This document shows positions 17,891-28,500 of a stretch of 45,819 bases of DNA, piece by piece; position 1 is the stretch's first letter, and each line of letters opens with the position of its first letter. Made by a program: the position numbers and the translations under genes. Source of the stretch: an uncultured Verrucomicrobia subdivision 3 bacterium (GTDB taxonomy: Bacteria; Verrucomicrobiota; Verrucomicrobiia; Limisphaerales; UBA11358); NCBI GenBank assembly GCA_903936645.1, contig CAIZWI010000286.1, positions 1 through 45,819 of the forward strand. The letters are read 5' to 3'. The notes below the pieces were generated by a model. It did no database searches, was not told the DNA's origin, and saw only the letters and a list, made by a program, of their open reading frames with translations.

Positions 17891-18405
17891 TTGCCCTGTG
17901 TGCGTAAAATCAGTTCGATCGTTTCGCGAATCGCCCCCTGGCCGCCCGGTTGCCGGGTGGTGTAATGGGCCATCGCCCGCGCCTCGGGCACCCCATCCGC
18001 CACCGCCACCGCCAGGCCGGCCCGCTGCAGCGGACCCAAATCAATGATATCATCTCCGACAAAGCAAACGTCCTGCCAATTCAATCTTTGTTCGGCCAGC
18101 AGCACCTCAATGGCCGCCGCCTTGCCCGTTTTGTCGGTTTGCTGCACCAAAAAATCTATTTTCAGTTCCGTGGCCCGCAACTTGGTCGCGTCCGAGGGCC
18201 GCGCCGAAACCCAGCCGATTTTTCCGCCCGCGCGCCGCCACAGGACCATGCCCAGCCCGTCCCGGATATTAAAGCGCTTGAACTCGCGCTTGCCGCCCAC
18301 GTAAATGGACCCGTCCGTCAGCACGCCGTCCACATCACAGAGAAAGAGTTTTACCCGCGCCAGCCGTTTGATTAGCGCCGCACTTAATTTTTTGGTGGGT
18401 TTCAT
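17857..18405 (-). CDS. kdsC: 3-deoxy-D-manno-octulosonate 8-phosphate phosphatase KdsC
   Basis: This HAD-family phosphatase (182 aa) makes Kdo from Kdo-8-phosphate in the cytoplasm, a step in lipopolysaccharide core synthesis. HAD motif I is DVDGVLTDG (24-32) with the nucleophile Asp first. WVSARPS corresponds to motif II, the Lys in QQTDKTGKA to motif III, and [12 protein letters not shown] to motif IV. There is no cap domain, as in tetrameric KdsC enzymes. The start overlaps the kdsA stop by 4 bp (18402-18405). Confidence 0.94.
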   Translation of the reverse strand: MKPTKKLSAALIKRLARVKLFLCDVDGVLTDGSIYVGGKREFKRFNIRDGLGMVLWRRAGGKIGWVSARPSDATKLRATELKIDFLVQQTDKTGKAAAIEVLLAEQRLNWQDVCFVGDDIIDLGPLQRAGLAVAVADGVPEARAMAHYTTRQPGGQGAIRETIELILRTQGKWETFVKQYTA

Positions 18406-19217
18406 TGCACCGCCTCGTAAACTTTTAACAAACGCCGGAGTAATGCCGGCATTTCTGCCAGCGGGATCATGTTGGGACCATCGCTCAACGCCTGGTCGGG
18501 ATGGGGATGGGTTTCAATAAACAAGCCATCGGCCCCCGCTGCCAGGGCGGAGCGGGCCAGCACGGGCGCAAACTCCCGCTGCCCGCTGGACTGGTCGCCG
18601 CCACCTCCGGGAAGCTGTACCGAATGGGTGGCGTCGAAAATCACGGGAAACTGGAAGCTCTTCATGATGGGAATTGACCGCATGTCCGCCACCAAGTTGT
18701 TGTACCCAAAGGTCGTGCCGCGCTCGGTGAGCAGAATTTTTTTGGCTCCGGCCGCCCGGGCCTTCTCCGCCACCTGCCCCATTTCCTTGGGGGAGAGAAA
18801 CTGCCCCTTCTTGAGATTCACAATCTTTCCAGTCGCCACGGCGGCGGCGATCAAGTCTGTCTGCCGGCAAAGAAAGGCGGGAATCTGGAGCACGTCCACC
18901 ACGGCCGCCGCCGCCCGGGCCTGTTCCTCGGTGTGGACATCGGTGAGCACCGGGACCGCAAATTCCGCCCGGATTTTGGCCAGCACCTCCAGGCCGGCGG
19001 CCAGACCCGGCCCCCGGAAGGATTTTCCAGAGGTGCGGTTGGCCTTGTCGAAACTGGCTTTGAACACGTAAAAAATGCCCAGTTGGGCACACGTCTTCTG
19101 CATCGCCGCCGCGACCTGGCGGCAGAGTTTTTCGTTTTCGATGGCGCAGGGCCCGGCAATCAGGCTCAGGCGGCGGGACGTATTAAATTGTTTCCAAATC
19201 GCGGCGTCGTTGAACAC
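18402..19217 (-). CDS. kdsA: 3-deoxy-8-phosphooctulonate synthase KdsA
   Basis: The enzyme condenses phosphoenolpyruvate with arabinose-5-phosphate to give Kdo-8-phosphate. Family motifs are LIAGPCAIE near the N-terminus, [51 protein letters not shown] and the C-terminal [19 protein letters not shown]. The frame is open to 19487 but the extra 90 residues are Pro/Arg/Gly-rich and unlike KdsA. GTG at 19217 gives 271 aa with the usual 18 or so residues before LIAGPC. No ATG fits. A promoter at 19224-19252 places the transcript start at or near this GTG, so the mRNA may be leaderless. It is the first gene of the Kdo/LPS/HPr unit. Confidence 0.9.
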   Translation of the reverse strand: MFNDAAIWKQFNTSRRLSLIAGPCAIENEKLCRQVAAAMQKTCAQLGIFYVFKASFDKANRTSGKSFRGPGLAAGLEVLAKIRAEFAVPVLTDVHTEEQARAAAAVVDVLQIPAFLCRQTDLIAAAVATGKIVNLKKGQFLSPKEMGQVAEKARAAGAKKILLTERGTTFGYNNLVADMRSIPIMKSFQFPVIFDATHSVQLPGGGGDQSSGQREFAPVLARSALAAGADGLFIETHPHPDQALSDGPNMIPLAEMPALLRRLLKVYEAVQ

Positions 19218-19593
19218 CCGCCATATATAACCCGCTGGCAGCCGAAAGTAAACCACCGAGCCCGGCGGCCCCCGGGCAGGGGAACCTTGCCTGTTTCCGC
19301 AGCCCGCCCGTCCCGGGCCTCCGGCCGAGGCTGGCCGGAACCTCCCAGCTGACTTCCAACCGGGAACCCCTGATTTCCTGCTGGCACTCCGTCGAGGCTG
19401 AAACGCACCACCGTTCCGGGCATGTTCGCTTTTGGAGCGTCCCATCCTGCCAAGCAGAGGAGCATCCTCTGGGGTAAAACACGGCAAAATCCGCCGGTCT
19501 TATGCTGCACTCCAGTAATTGACGCTTTTCGCTCCGGAGGCGCCGTAATTGCCGGTTGCCTCGCTTACGACTTTGGGGTGGCCGGTGCTTTAA
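19218..19593. other. Gene-free stretch upstream of kdsA
   Basis: These 376 bp contain the kdsA promoter at the left end and a perfect 7-bp hairpin CAGAGGA-GCA-TCCTCTG (19455-19471) without a T-run. Open frames through it are GC-biased shadows with Pro/Arg/Gly-rich translations. I see no RNA gene or repeat. Confidence 0.5.
19224..19252 (-). promoter_or_regulatory. Promoter of the kdsA-kdsC-lptCAB-hprK unit
   Basis: On the minus strand, TTTACT (19252-19247) and TATATA (19229-19224) are separated by 17 bp. Transcription would begin about 6-7 bp further on, near 19217, which is also the only sensible kdsA start codon (GTG). The coincidence suggests a leaderless or nearly leaderless message. Confidence 0.5.
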
Positions 19594-22500
19594 TTAATTG
19601 TTGGCACTGCTGTTTTTCAATCCGTTTTGCACGGTGATGAGAACTTTGCGCAGCGCGTCCATGCGCAGGGGTTTGGGGAGGAAATCATCCATCTCCGCCT
19701 CGGTGCAGGCTTCGCGGTCGCTGTTCATCACGTTGGCGGTGAGGGCACAAATATACGGGCGCGTGTTCGTGGGGTTGAAGCGGCCCAACCGGCGTACTTC
19801 CCGGGCAGCCGTGAAGCCGTCCATTACGGGCATGTGCAGATCCATCAAGATCAGGTCGTATTGCTTGTGTTTCAGGAGGTCTATACATTCGCGGCCATTG
19901 CTCACGGAATCGGCATTACAGCCGAGCACCCCCAGCATGCGCAAGGTGAGCACGCGGTTTACTTCGATATCCTCCACCAGGAGGATTCGCAGGGGCAGGC
20001 TCTGACCGTCCATGATGGGCTGGGTTTGCACGGTCATTTGGGGGACCAAGTTGTCCACCAATTTGGCCTGGGGTTGCACGGATTTGACGGGCAGGGTGAA
20101 GGTGACGGTGGAACCTTCACCCACGCGACTTTCCATCCAGATCCGGCCTTCCATGAGTTCGACAATGTTTTTGGAAATGGCGAGGCCCAACCCAGTACCG
20201 CCCCATTTGCGGGTGGTGGAAGTGTCCACCTGGCTGAAGGCTTTAAAGAGGGAGGGGATTTTATCCGCCGGAATTCCAATGCCAGTGTCAGTCACACTGA
20301 TGCGGAGCAGAAACACATCACTGCTTTTGGCGGGCTCAGGATCGCGACTGGCGTGGACGGTAACCGAGCCACGCGAGGTGAACTTGACGCCGTTGCTCAC
20401 GAGATTGACAATGATCTGCCTCAGCCGGGCAGCGTCGCCCAGTATGAAACGGGGAACATCCGGGTCGATCAGGCAGTTCAATTTGAGGGTTTTTTCCGGG
20501 CCCGGGGTGCACACGGCGATGGCGTCGTGGAGGCAGCTTTCCAGTTCCATCGGTTGCAGATCCAGGGAGAGTTTGCCGGATTGAATGCGGGAGAAATCGA
20601 GAATGTCATTGATGATGATCAGCAGCGATTCACCACTGGCGGAAATAGTGTTCACATATTCCCGTTGTTCGGCCGTCATGGGGGTTTCCGCGAGCATGCT
20701 GGCAAAGCCGAGCACCCCGTTCATCGGCGTGCGGATTTCATGGCTCATGACCGCCAGAAAATCGCTTTTGGCACGGTCGGCGGCTTCGGCCGCTTCCTTG
20801 GCCTGGCGCAGTTGCACCTCGGCCAGCTCCCGTTCCACCAGCAGGGCGGCCAGCTCATTAACGCGCTGCTCCAATTTTTGGTTGGCCGTGGTCAAGTCCT
20901 GGCGCGCCTCGCTCAAACCTTCCCGCGCGCCCACCAAGCCCTCCGCGCTGCGCGCAATTTCCAACTGCAGTTTGTTAAAACTGCCGGCCATTTCGCCCAG
21001 TTCATCACGGGAATTGATGCTGACGGGCTGGTAATCCACCCGGGCATGGGCGGATTTAAGATCCCCGTGTCCCAAGGCCTGCATGGCGCGGGAAAAGTCG
21101 GCGAGGGTGCCGCTGGCCAGACGGTCGGCGGCACTGGCCACCTGGACCGCGGAATGAGCAATCATCCCCGGCAAGACCAGACCCACGGTGATGGTGAGCA
21201 AGGCCACGGCCACGAAGATATCGGCGAGCAAGGTAAGCAAAGCCGTGTCATGGGAAGGAATGGAATTGAAGGCCAGCAAATAGCCGGCGCCGTCCAAGAG
21301 CAATACCAATAACATTGCCCCGGTGAGCTTGATATGCAGGGTGCGGGCGATGCCGGGGAGGCCCATTTTCCGGCGGTCGGTAAATTTCCGCCAGGCATAA
21401 AGGGCCGCGCCAGAATAAGCAAAAGCCAGGCCGATGAGGACGGTGGTCAGGCCAAATTGCTGGAAGCCAAAAATGGCCGAGATGCCCCAAATGGCCGCCG
21501 CGACGACCCCCAGCAAGATGGTGCCCCGGGGCGCGCGGTAGGGTCGCGGGTGATTTGGTTCATTGCGCCGCAGGAGCCAGACGGCCACGTTGGGCATGCC
21601 GATCCCGATCAAATAAGTTAAATTGGCGGAGGCCACGAGCCAGATCGGGTCGCCAATCCACATAAACCAAATGGAAAAACCAGCGGTCAGCAGGGTGGCC
21701 ACCCAAGGGGCGTCGGTTTTGGATCGCCAGGCCAGAAATTCGGGTAATAAACCGTCCTCGGCCAACTGGGACAAGGTACGGGACGCGCCAGCCAGCGGTT
21801 GGAGAGTGCCATGGAACATGTTAAAAGTCATGAACCCCAAGGCGGCCGCCTTGGCGGCACTGCCAAACACCGGGGCAAACGTGGGGCCGAGCACTTGGAT
21901 CAAATCCTTGCCCAGAGCTTCCGGTCCGAGCGCCCCCAGCCAGACCAGTGGCAGAAAAACAAAATAGACTGAGGCCATCAGCCCACTGGCCAGCACCGCC
22001 CGGGGGATGTTTTTTTCCGGGTTGAGCGTTTCCCCCACGTGACAAGTGGCGGCTTCAAAAGCGGGCGCGGCAAAACCCACCAGATACAGGCCAGCCATGG
22101 CACTCGACAGCGCGCCAAACCAGCCAGGGAAAGGCAGGGTGAGGTGGAAATTAGTGGCTTGGTGCCAGTCCACTTTGCCTGCCAGCACCGGGGCCAGGCA
22201 GGAAATGAAGGCCAGAGTGGCCGAAGTGATGCCGAAGGGCAGGGCAAAACGCCCGGCCCACTTAACCCCCGCAAGATTCACGTAGGTAAAGAGGCAGACG
22301 ATGCCCAGGGCAATCCACTTGACGTTTACCGTTAAGCCAAGCCAGTCATGAATGGCGGCGGCCGAAAGCAAGGCGGTCAAGCCACAGGTGGGCACCCATC
22401 CCCACCAATAGCACACCCCGGTTAAGTTGGCGAGCACGGGGCTGTAGGGTTTGAAGGCTTCCGCACAGGTGGCCGCAATCCCGCCGACCCGTTTGGGGTA

Positions 22501-22734
22501 CATGAGAATCAATTCCACCCAACCCGGCGCAGCGGCCCAGCTTAGCAACAAACCGACAATCAGCAACGGAACGGCGGCACTGCCCTGGCCAGGAATCGGG
22601 TCCTGCCCGATAAACAAGGCAGCAATCAGAAACAAGCTTTGATTACTGCCCCCCATGGCCATGGCCGTGGTGGTGAGCCAGCCAAGGGTGCGGGGATGTT
22701 CGCGGGCGGGCGGACTGGAGACAAAACTATTCAT
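19594..22734 (-). CDS. Amino-acid permease/histidine kinase/receiver fusion sensor
   Basis: A 1046-aa multidomain membrane protein. Residues 15-450 form an APC-superfamily (LeuT-fold) permease with about 12 helices; PRAVLASGLMASVYFVFLPL and the region RNEPNHPRPYRAP are typical. Two more helices (468-490, 500-527) lead into a HAMP-like segment (530-590), a coiled coil (595-655), HisKA with H665 in [12 protein letters not shown], and a HATPase domain (N-box near 775, DTGIG 816-820, GGTGLGLAI near 845). A receiver follows with phospho-acceptor D965 in LILMDLHMP. The likely role is a sensor that reads an amino acid or related solute through the permease, as CbrA does with its SLC5 domain. A separate phosphotransfer partner is expected. 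It starts 18 bp after the DHH gene, so both are probably co-transcribed. Confidence 0.9.
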   Translation of the reverse strand: MNSFVSSPPAREHPRTLGWLTTTAMAMGGSNQSLFLIAALFIGQDPIPGQGSAAVPLLIVGLLLSWAAAPGWVELILMYPKRVGGIAATCAEAFKPYSPVLANLTGVCYWWGWVPTCGLTALLSAAAIHDWLGLTVNVKWIALGIVCLFTYVNLAGVKWAGRFALPFGITSATLAFISCLAPVLAGKVDWHQATNFHLTLPFPGWFGALSSAMAGLYLVGFAAPAFEAATCHVGETLNPEKNIPRAVLASGLMASVYFVFLPLVWLGALGPEALGKDLIQVLGPTFAPVFGSAAKAAALGFMTFNMFHGTLQPLAGASRTLSQLAEDGLLPEFLAWRSKTDAPWVATLLTAGFSIWFMWIGDPIWLVASANLTYLIGIGMPNVAVWLLRRNEPNHPRPYRAPRGTILLGVVAAAIWGISAIFGFQQFGLTTVLIGLAFAYSGAALYAWRKFTDRRKMGLPGIARTLHIKLTGAMLLVLLLDGAGYLLAFNSIPSHDTALLTLLADIFVAVALLTITVGLVLPGMIAHSAVQVASAADRLASGTLADFSRAMQALGHGDLKSAHARVDYQPVSINSRDELGEMAGSFNKLQLEIARSAEGLVGAREGLSEARQDLTTANQKLEQRVNELAALLVERELAEVQLRQAKEAAEAADRAKSDFLAVMSHEIRTPMNGVLGFASMLAETPMTAEQREYVNTISASGESLLIIINDILDFSRIQSGKLSLDLQPMELESCLHDAIAVCTPGPEKTLKLNCLIDPDVPRFILGDAARLRQIIVNLVSNGVKFTSRGSVTVHASRDPEPAKSSDVFLLRISVTDTGIGIPADKIPSLFKAFSQVDTSTTRKWGGTGLGLAISKNIVELMEGRIWMESRVGEGSTVTFTLPVKSVQPQAKLVDNLVPQMTVQTQPIMDGQSLPLRILLVEDIEVNRVLTLRMLGVLGCNADSVSNGRECIDLLKHKQYDLILMDLHMPVMDGFTAAREVRRLGRFNPTNTRPYICALTANVMNSDREACTEAEMDDFLPKPLRMDALRKVLITVQNGLKNSSANN

Positions 22735-22752
22735 GGCATGCTGAGGGGTTGT

Positions 22753-23703
22753 TCAGGGTTGTTTTTGTTCGGCTTCGAGCACGGCAAACAGGCTTTCCAG
22801 GCTGTTAAGCCGTGATTGGTGGGTTTCCTTTTTGATGTTCAAGGTTTGGCGCAAGTATTCAATGCCTTCATTAACATTGCGAACCGATTTGGGGAGCATC
22901 GCTCCGGCGGCGTTGGGATGACCCCCTCCTTGAAATTTTTCCGCCACTTTGATGGCCTCGCCATTCCGGCTGCGGAAACTGGCAAAGACCGAATTCACCC
23001 GCCGGAACAGGGTTACCAGGACGGGAAATTTGGTGGCCCGTTCCTCCAGCAGCTGATGCACCACCAGGTTGTTATTCCCCACCACGGTGTCCACGTAACC
23101 CACCTGCGGGCTGATTTCCTTGACGTTGCCCTTGCTCCATTCGAAGCCCAGCGGATTCTCCACCCGGCGCTTGACCGCCATCACTTCAAGGAGCGGATGA
23201 TCCAGCATCTTCTCAATCTGGCCCCCTAAGAGCGCGTGCAAATTCCAAAACTGGTAGTTTTTGACGAGGTTTGCGTAATCCCCGGCGAGTTCGAAATCGG
23301 GGTCCTCCTCCAAAAAGAGATCGGCAACGTTATTCAAATGAACCAGCCGGTCCAGGGCGGGTGATTGCAGGCCATGCTCCTGGCACAGGGCATAACAAAG
23401 GGAGCCCGCCGACCGGTTGGTATCATGAATGAGCCGGGCCTTTTTGGGGGTGCCTTCGGTCACATGGTGATCAATGATCACCCAATCCTCGCGATCCAGG
23501 CGCGGTTCGAACGTGAAATCGGCCACCCAGGCCGAACGCTCCCGCAACTCGCGTTGTTTCCAGAAATTGTAATGGTAGGCTTCCAGCGGGGTTTCGGTGC
23601 CAAATAGTTTGAAGGCAAGCCTTTGCAGCAGGCAACCGGAAAGCAGTCCATCCAAATCGCTTTCGTGCGTTAGAATCACATCCGGCTTGGGCAACGGCGT
23701 CAT
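22753..23703 (-). CDS. DHH-family phosphoesterase
   Basis: A 316-aa cytoplasmic protein of the DHH/DHHA1 superfamily, which includes nanoRNases, cyclic-di-AMP phosphodiesterases and RecJ. The metal-binding motifs are HESDLDG (13-19) and IIDHHVTEGTP, with DHH at 78-80. The DHHA1 part carries the glycine motif GGGHPNAAGAM near residue 260. The first motif, THESDLDGLLSG, differs from the usual HxxxDGD order of NrnA-like enzymes, so substrate cannot be assigned. It precedes the permease-kinase gene in what is probably a two-gene operon. Confidence 0.85.
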   Translation of the reverse strand: MTPLPKPDVILTHESDLDGLLSGCLLQRLAFKLFGTETPLEAYHYNFWKQRELRERSAWVADFTFEPRLDREDWVIIDHHVTEGTPKKARLIHDTNRSAGSLCYALCQEHGLQSPALDRLVHLNNVADLFLEEDPDFELAGDYANLVKNYQFWNLHALLGGQIEKMLDHPLLEVMAVKRRVENPLGFEWSKGNVKEISPQVGYVDTVVGNNNLVVHQLLEERATKFPVLVTLFRRVNSVFASFRSRNGEAIKVAEKFQGGGHPNAAGAMLPKSVRNVNEGIEYLRQTLNIKKETHQSRLNSLESLFAVLEAEQKQP

Positions 23704-23913
23704 GCACCAGCGTTATATCAAATGGCTCGGCCAATGGCCAGACGGGAAATGAGCATTTTTTCTCGCCCGCCCGGTCCGGCGGCCATAAAATCTCCAAGTG
23801 TCTGGAGCATTGAAATCCTTTGGAAATAGCCTGGCCTTCCTCTCGGGGATGGCGGGATCGCCCCGTTACTTGGCCAGCGCCTTGGGATGGGCCGGGGATA
23901 ACCTGACTGGCCG

Positions 23914-25386
23914 ATGAAAACCTTCGGCCTGGAACGCGTTTTGCTGCTGGGATTATGCCTGCTAATGGGTGTTGGGGCCGCTTCGGGTAAAGTGCTGCGC
24001 ATCGTTTCCTATAATGTTGATTGCGCGGACCAAAGCAGTGACAACAACCTCAATGCCAGCACCCACAGCCTGCCGACGGTCGTGGAGGCCATTGGTCTGC
24101 ATCATATCGGGACGAATGCCCAGCCAGTCGATGTGCTGAGTGTCGAAGAATTGACGACTTCCACCCTCACCGACTTTGTCACCCAACTGAATGCCATTTA
24201 TGGCGCGGGAACATACACTTATGATCCGACCGCAGATGCGAACACCGGTGGTGGCCCGGATGGTTTGATTTATAACACCCTGACCGTCCAGGTGATTTCC
24301 GCGCGGGCACTGAAGACCGGGCAGACGGTGCTCCTGCAAGCCAACGGCACCTATGGGGCGGCGCATTCGCCCGGCAACGGGGTGAATGGCGTGACGCGCG
24401 CCCCCATGGTGTATCAGCTCCGGCCGGTTGGCTCTGGGGCGGCTTATGACTTTTACCTGTATGTCAGCCATGCGCGGAGTACCAGTGATGACACGGCGGG
24501 GGATGCGCGTTATGCCGAGGCCCAGGCAGTGCGCAGCGACGCCAAATATAAATTGCCCGCCGGAGCGCATATCATTTATGCCGGTGATTGGAACTTGTTT
24601 AATGGCAGCGGCGAGAATGCTTACAAATGCCTGACCGGCCAAATCACCTCCGATGGTCTCAATTGGTCGGACACCAGCTCATTATGGGCCAATACCAATC
24701 AAACCCAGGGCTTCGATCCGATGTCCAAGGCCAAACCCGTGGGCACCGTGACCTGGAGTAACGTCGCGGGGGACAATGCCAGCTATCTTTACAACGACTC
24801 GACGGCTTCGCTGACTTCCCGCATTGATATTCAGTTGCTGAATGGACCCATGTTCGCGGTTTATAACAGTCAGGGAGGCGTGCAGTTGGCCCCGGATAAT
24901 GCGGATCCCTACGACAGCGCCGGTTTTCCTTCGGCCCAGTACCCATATGCCTTTGAAACCTTCGGCAACAACGGTACACTGCCACGGAGCAGCCCCGCCA
25001 GCAGCATCAGCAATCACGCGCTGGATGATCTCTTACATACCACGCCCGGCGCCACCACCGCCTATGCTGATATTCAATTGACCGGCAGTGGCAGCAACTT
25101 CACCGGAAGTGACCATTACCCTATCGTGGGGGATTACACCGTCGCTCCCATCCCGCCCGCCAAACCCGTGCTGATAGCCCTGGGATTGGACGCGCAGGGG
25201 ACTTTTCAATTGAAGTTATCCGGGGCGGCCAACACCGGTTTTGGTCTGATGGTTTCCGCAAATATGGTCAATTGGTCCAAGCTTGGCTCGGGTTTCACTG
25301 ACACTAACGGCTGGCTTTATTGGCAGGATACCAACAACGCCCGCTTAACCAACCGCTTTTACCGGGCCTATTGGCCGCTGCCCTGA
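23914..25386 (+). CDS. Secreted endonuclease/exonuclease/phosphatase-fold protein
   Basis: A 490-aa exported protein with signal peptide 1-25 (LLLGLCLLMGVGAASG). The EEP superfamily pattern is present: RIVSYNVDC at the first strand (Asn ligand), VDVLSVEEL with the metal-binding Glu, YAGDWNLFNGSGEN with the catalytic Asp/Asn, and the terminal GSDHYPIVGDY with the Asp-His pair. The last 100 residues after a Pro-rich linker form an extra beta-rich domain (GLDAQGTFQLKLSG onward) common at the ends of secreted verrucomicrobial proteins. It could be an extracellular nuclease or phosphodiesterase. Substrate is unknown. It is followed by the large GH2 gene after 123 bp. Confidence 0.82.
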   Translation: MKTFGLERVLLLGLCLLMGVGAASGKVLRIVSYNVDCADQSSDNNLNASTHSLPTVVEAIGLHHIGTNAQPVDVLSVEELTTSTLTDFVTQLNAIYGAGTYTYDPTADANTGGGPDGLIYNTLTVQVISARALKTGQTVLLQANGTYGAAHSPGNGVNGVTRAPMVYQLRPVGSGAAYDFYLYVSHARSTSDDTAGDARYAEAQAVRSDAKYKLPAGAHIIYAGDWNLFNGSGENAYKCLTGQITSDGLNWSDTSSLWANTNQTQGFDPMSKAKPVGTVTWSNVAGDNASYLYNDSTASLTSRIDIQLLNGPMFAVYNSQGGVQLAPDNADPYDSAGFPSAQYPYAFETFGNNGTLPRSSPASSISNHALDDLLHTTPGATTAYADIQLTGSGSNFTGSDHYPIVGDYTVAPIPPAKPVLIALGLDAQGTFQLKLSGAANTGFGLMVSANMVNWSKLGSGFTDTNGWLYWQDTNNARLTNRFYRAYWPLP

Positions 25387-25509
25387 ACCGATTGGGTGTT
25401 GGCCGGGCCGGATCTTGATTATCCCTGGCCCGGGCGCAGATTTCCCTCGCGGTTCCCCTTCTGGCTCACCATATTAGACCTCAAGCACTATGCACCTAAA
25501 TCATTGCCA

Positions 25510-28500
25510 ATGAAATTCAAGAATACTATTCGCGGTTGCTTTTCACTGTTGATGCTGGTGGCGGGGGCCGCCCTGGCGCAGGATGTTGGCCGGGTAACTC
25601 CAGCGGCCTTGCCGTTGCCTTTACCCACGAGCCAACCAATACCCCCCGATGAGCTGCGGGCGCATAATCCTTGGAATTTGCCCATGACGGGGGTGTGGAA
25701 ATTTGCCCTGACCCACGGCCGGACCAAGGCCGGGGAATTTCTGCCCGCCCCGGCGGAGAAGCTCGGGCTGAGCGCCTCCAGCAACGAGGACCAGCACCCC
25801 CCCGAGGATGCCTTCGACGGCACCAATGATACCCGTTGGTGTGCCAGTGACGACACTGTTCCACAATGGTTGCAGGCGGATTTGGGCAGTGAACAGTCCG
25901 TTGCCAGGCTGACTCTGGCCTGGGAAAAGTCGGGCTTGAAATACCAGTGCCGGGTGGAGGGCAAAAAGGCCGGCGGAAAATGGTTTTCCCTCCTGGATGC
26001 CACCTTTCCCCCGGGGATTGGCGATGGTTCCTATCCATTTCCCCCGGCATCCGTGCGCTTTGTGCGGTTAACCATCGTGGATCATCCCGAAGGTGCCTGG
26101 GCCTCCGTCCGCGAATTTCAAATTCACATTCTTCAGGGTGGACAAGCGGTGGTCTGGCAGCCGCCCGTAAACCAGCCAACGGCCGGTCCGGCTGCCATCT
26201 CCTCGGCCTTTGCAGGGTTGCATTTCGATGATTCTGCCTGGGACAAGCTGCCGGTGCCTTCCAACTGGGAAATGTATGGCTATTCCGTGCCCACTTACGG
26301 GGCGGTCGATTATACGGTTGGCCAGTATCGCCGCTGGGTCAAGGTGCCCGCCGCCTGGGCAGGCCGGAACATCTACTGGCATTTCGATGGTGCATTGGAT
26401 GGGGCCGAGGTCTATGTCAATGGTCACAAGGCAGGGTATCACGAGAGCGGTTATACCGCCTGGAACATTGACCTGACCGGTCTGGTGAAACCCGGCGAGC
26501 GCAACCTGTTCGCCGTGCGCGTTTCCAAATCCACCTCCTCTTCTGACTGCGAAACGGGCGATTTCCAATGCATGGGGGGAATCTACCGGGACACTTCCTT
26601 GATTGCCGTTCCCGCCACGCATGTGGCGGACCTCACCGTGCAAACGCCGCTCGATGCCGCGTACCGCAATGCCACCCTCAAGGTGGCCGCGCTGCTCGCG
26701 GGTAAACCAGGCGAGGCGGTGGCCCTCACCGGCCACCTCTTTTCGGCGAGAGCCAAAGCCGACACCGGGGTAACACTGTCCGGGCAGGGGGTGGTGGCCA
26801 GCAACGGCTGGGCCACGATCAACCTGACTGCCCCCGTGACCGCCCCCGCACTCTGGTCGGCGGAAAAGCCCAGCCTTTATTACGTGGTGCTCGACCTGGC
26901 CAGCGGCGGCCAGGCGGTTGAAACAGTGGAGCAGCGGTTCGGTTTCAAGCAGATCGATTTCACCAACAACCGGGTGCTGTGGAACGGCCAGCCCATTAAA
27001 TGCACGGGCACTTGCCGCCATGATTATTGGGCCGACAAAGGGTTCGCGCTGGACGAAGCCAGCTGGCAAACCGATGTGGCGCTAATGAAAGCCGCCAATA
27101 TCAATGCCGTCCGCACGAGCCATTATAATCATGCGCAGCGGTTTCTGGAGCTGTGTGAAGAAAAGGGCCTGTATATTCTTGATGAGGTGCCTTATTGCTG
27201 GATTAACGACCAGGTCAAAGATCCTGCCTACGCCCCTTATCTCCTGCAACGCGCCGCGGAGACGCTGGCCCGTGACAAAAATCGTCCCTGTGTGCTGGCC
27301 TGGAGTCTGGGCAACGAAAACCCCATGGGCGTGGATTCCCAGCAGGTCATGGATTTTGTGAGAGCCACCGATCCCACCCGCCCGGCCTTTGTCTCTTGCA
27401 CCGAGCCGCGTGACGTCAAGGGCCAGCTCTGGAAGGACGATCATTACCCCAGTCCGGGTACCGTGGATGATATTATTAAAAAGGGCATACCCGCCAACTT
27501 CTCCGAACATCCGCACATCTTCTGGCAGCCGGAAACGGAAAACTATGATCCGGGCCAGCATGATTTGTGGTCGGAGGCACTCGGTGGCATTTGGGGCAAA
27601 ATTTGGACCGCCCCCACCATTCTGGGCTCCTTCATTTGGGAATGGCAGTGCCAGGGCATTGCCGACAAGAACGCTCCCGCGCCGCATCCAGGTCCTTGGG
27701 GCCCGGATAACCTCCGCCAGGAAAACGACAAGGGTATCGTCACCGCCTTGCGGGTGCCCAAGCCCGAATGGTGGAGCGTGAAGCAAGTCTACAGTCCTGT
27801 TCAGGTCAGCTACCGCCCGCTGACCCCGTTGGGCGAAGGGTTCCTCGTGCCCATCACCAATCACTACTCCTTTACTGATTTGAAAGAACTGGCCTGCCAA
27901 TGGGCGGTTTATCAGGGGAAAACTGTATTGCAGCACGGCGTGCAGCATATCAGTTGTGGTCCGTTGCAATCCGTCACCGCCGCTTTTCCGGCACCCGCAG
28001 GCGCCACGAAATTGCGGCTGGAATTTCAGCACGCCGACGGCTCTTCTGTGGTCGCGGTAAACCTGGCGGTGGTGGGTGCGCCCGAACCCGCCGCCCCCGC
28101 CGCCCTCACTGTGGGCGATGCCTTGACCAGTCACGCGGGTAACGACGCCATCGTGGTGTCCAATAACCAGCAGCAAATTTCCTTCAACCTGCACACCGGC
28201 AGCGTGCAATCCTGGCGCGTGCACGGCCAGGAACTTCTGGTGGGCGGCCCGGTTTTAAACCTCGGCGAAGGCAAACGCGCCTCGGAAAAAGGATTTTATC
28301 GCGCCCCGCAACCGCCAGTAACCGCCAACGCCGCGGTATCGGTAACCCCGGCCAACGCTGCGGGGACCATTCGCGTCACGGTCACAGCGAATGTTTTGAA
28401 GTCCACCGCTGGCGAGTCGCTGGGGGTGCTGACAACCACCTATGACATCCTGGCCAATGCGCAGATCAATGTGAACTGGGAGTTGGCCTGGAGGGCGCCC

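Noticed and set aside
19627..21312. A 561-codon plus-strand open frame opposite the permease-kinase gene
   Set aside because: It lies wholly antisense to a gene with unmistakable domains; its translation is Gly/His/Gln-rich without any family motif, as expected for the shadow of a GC-biased gene.
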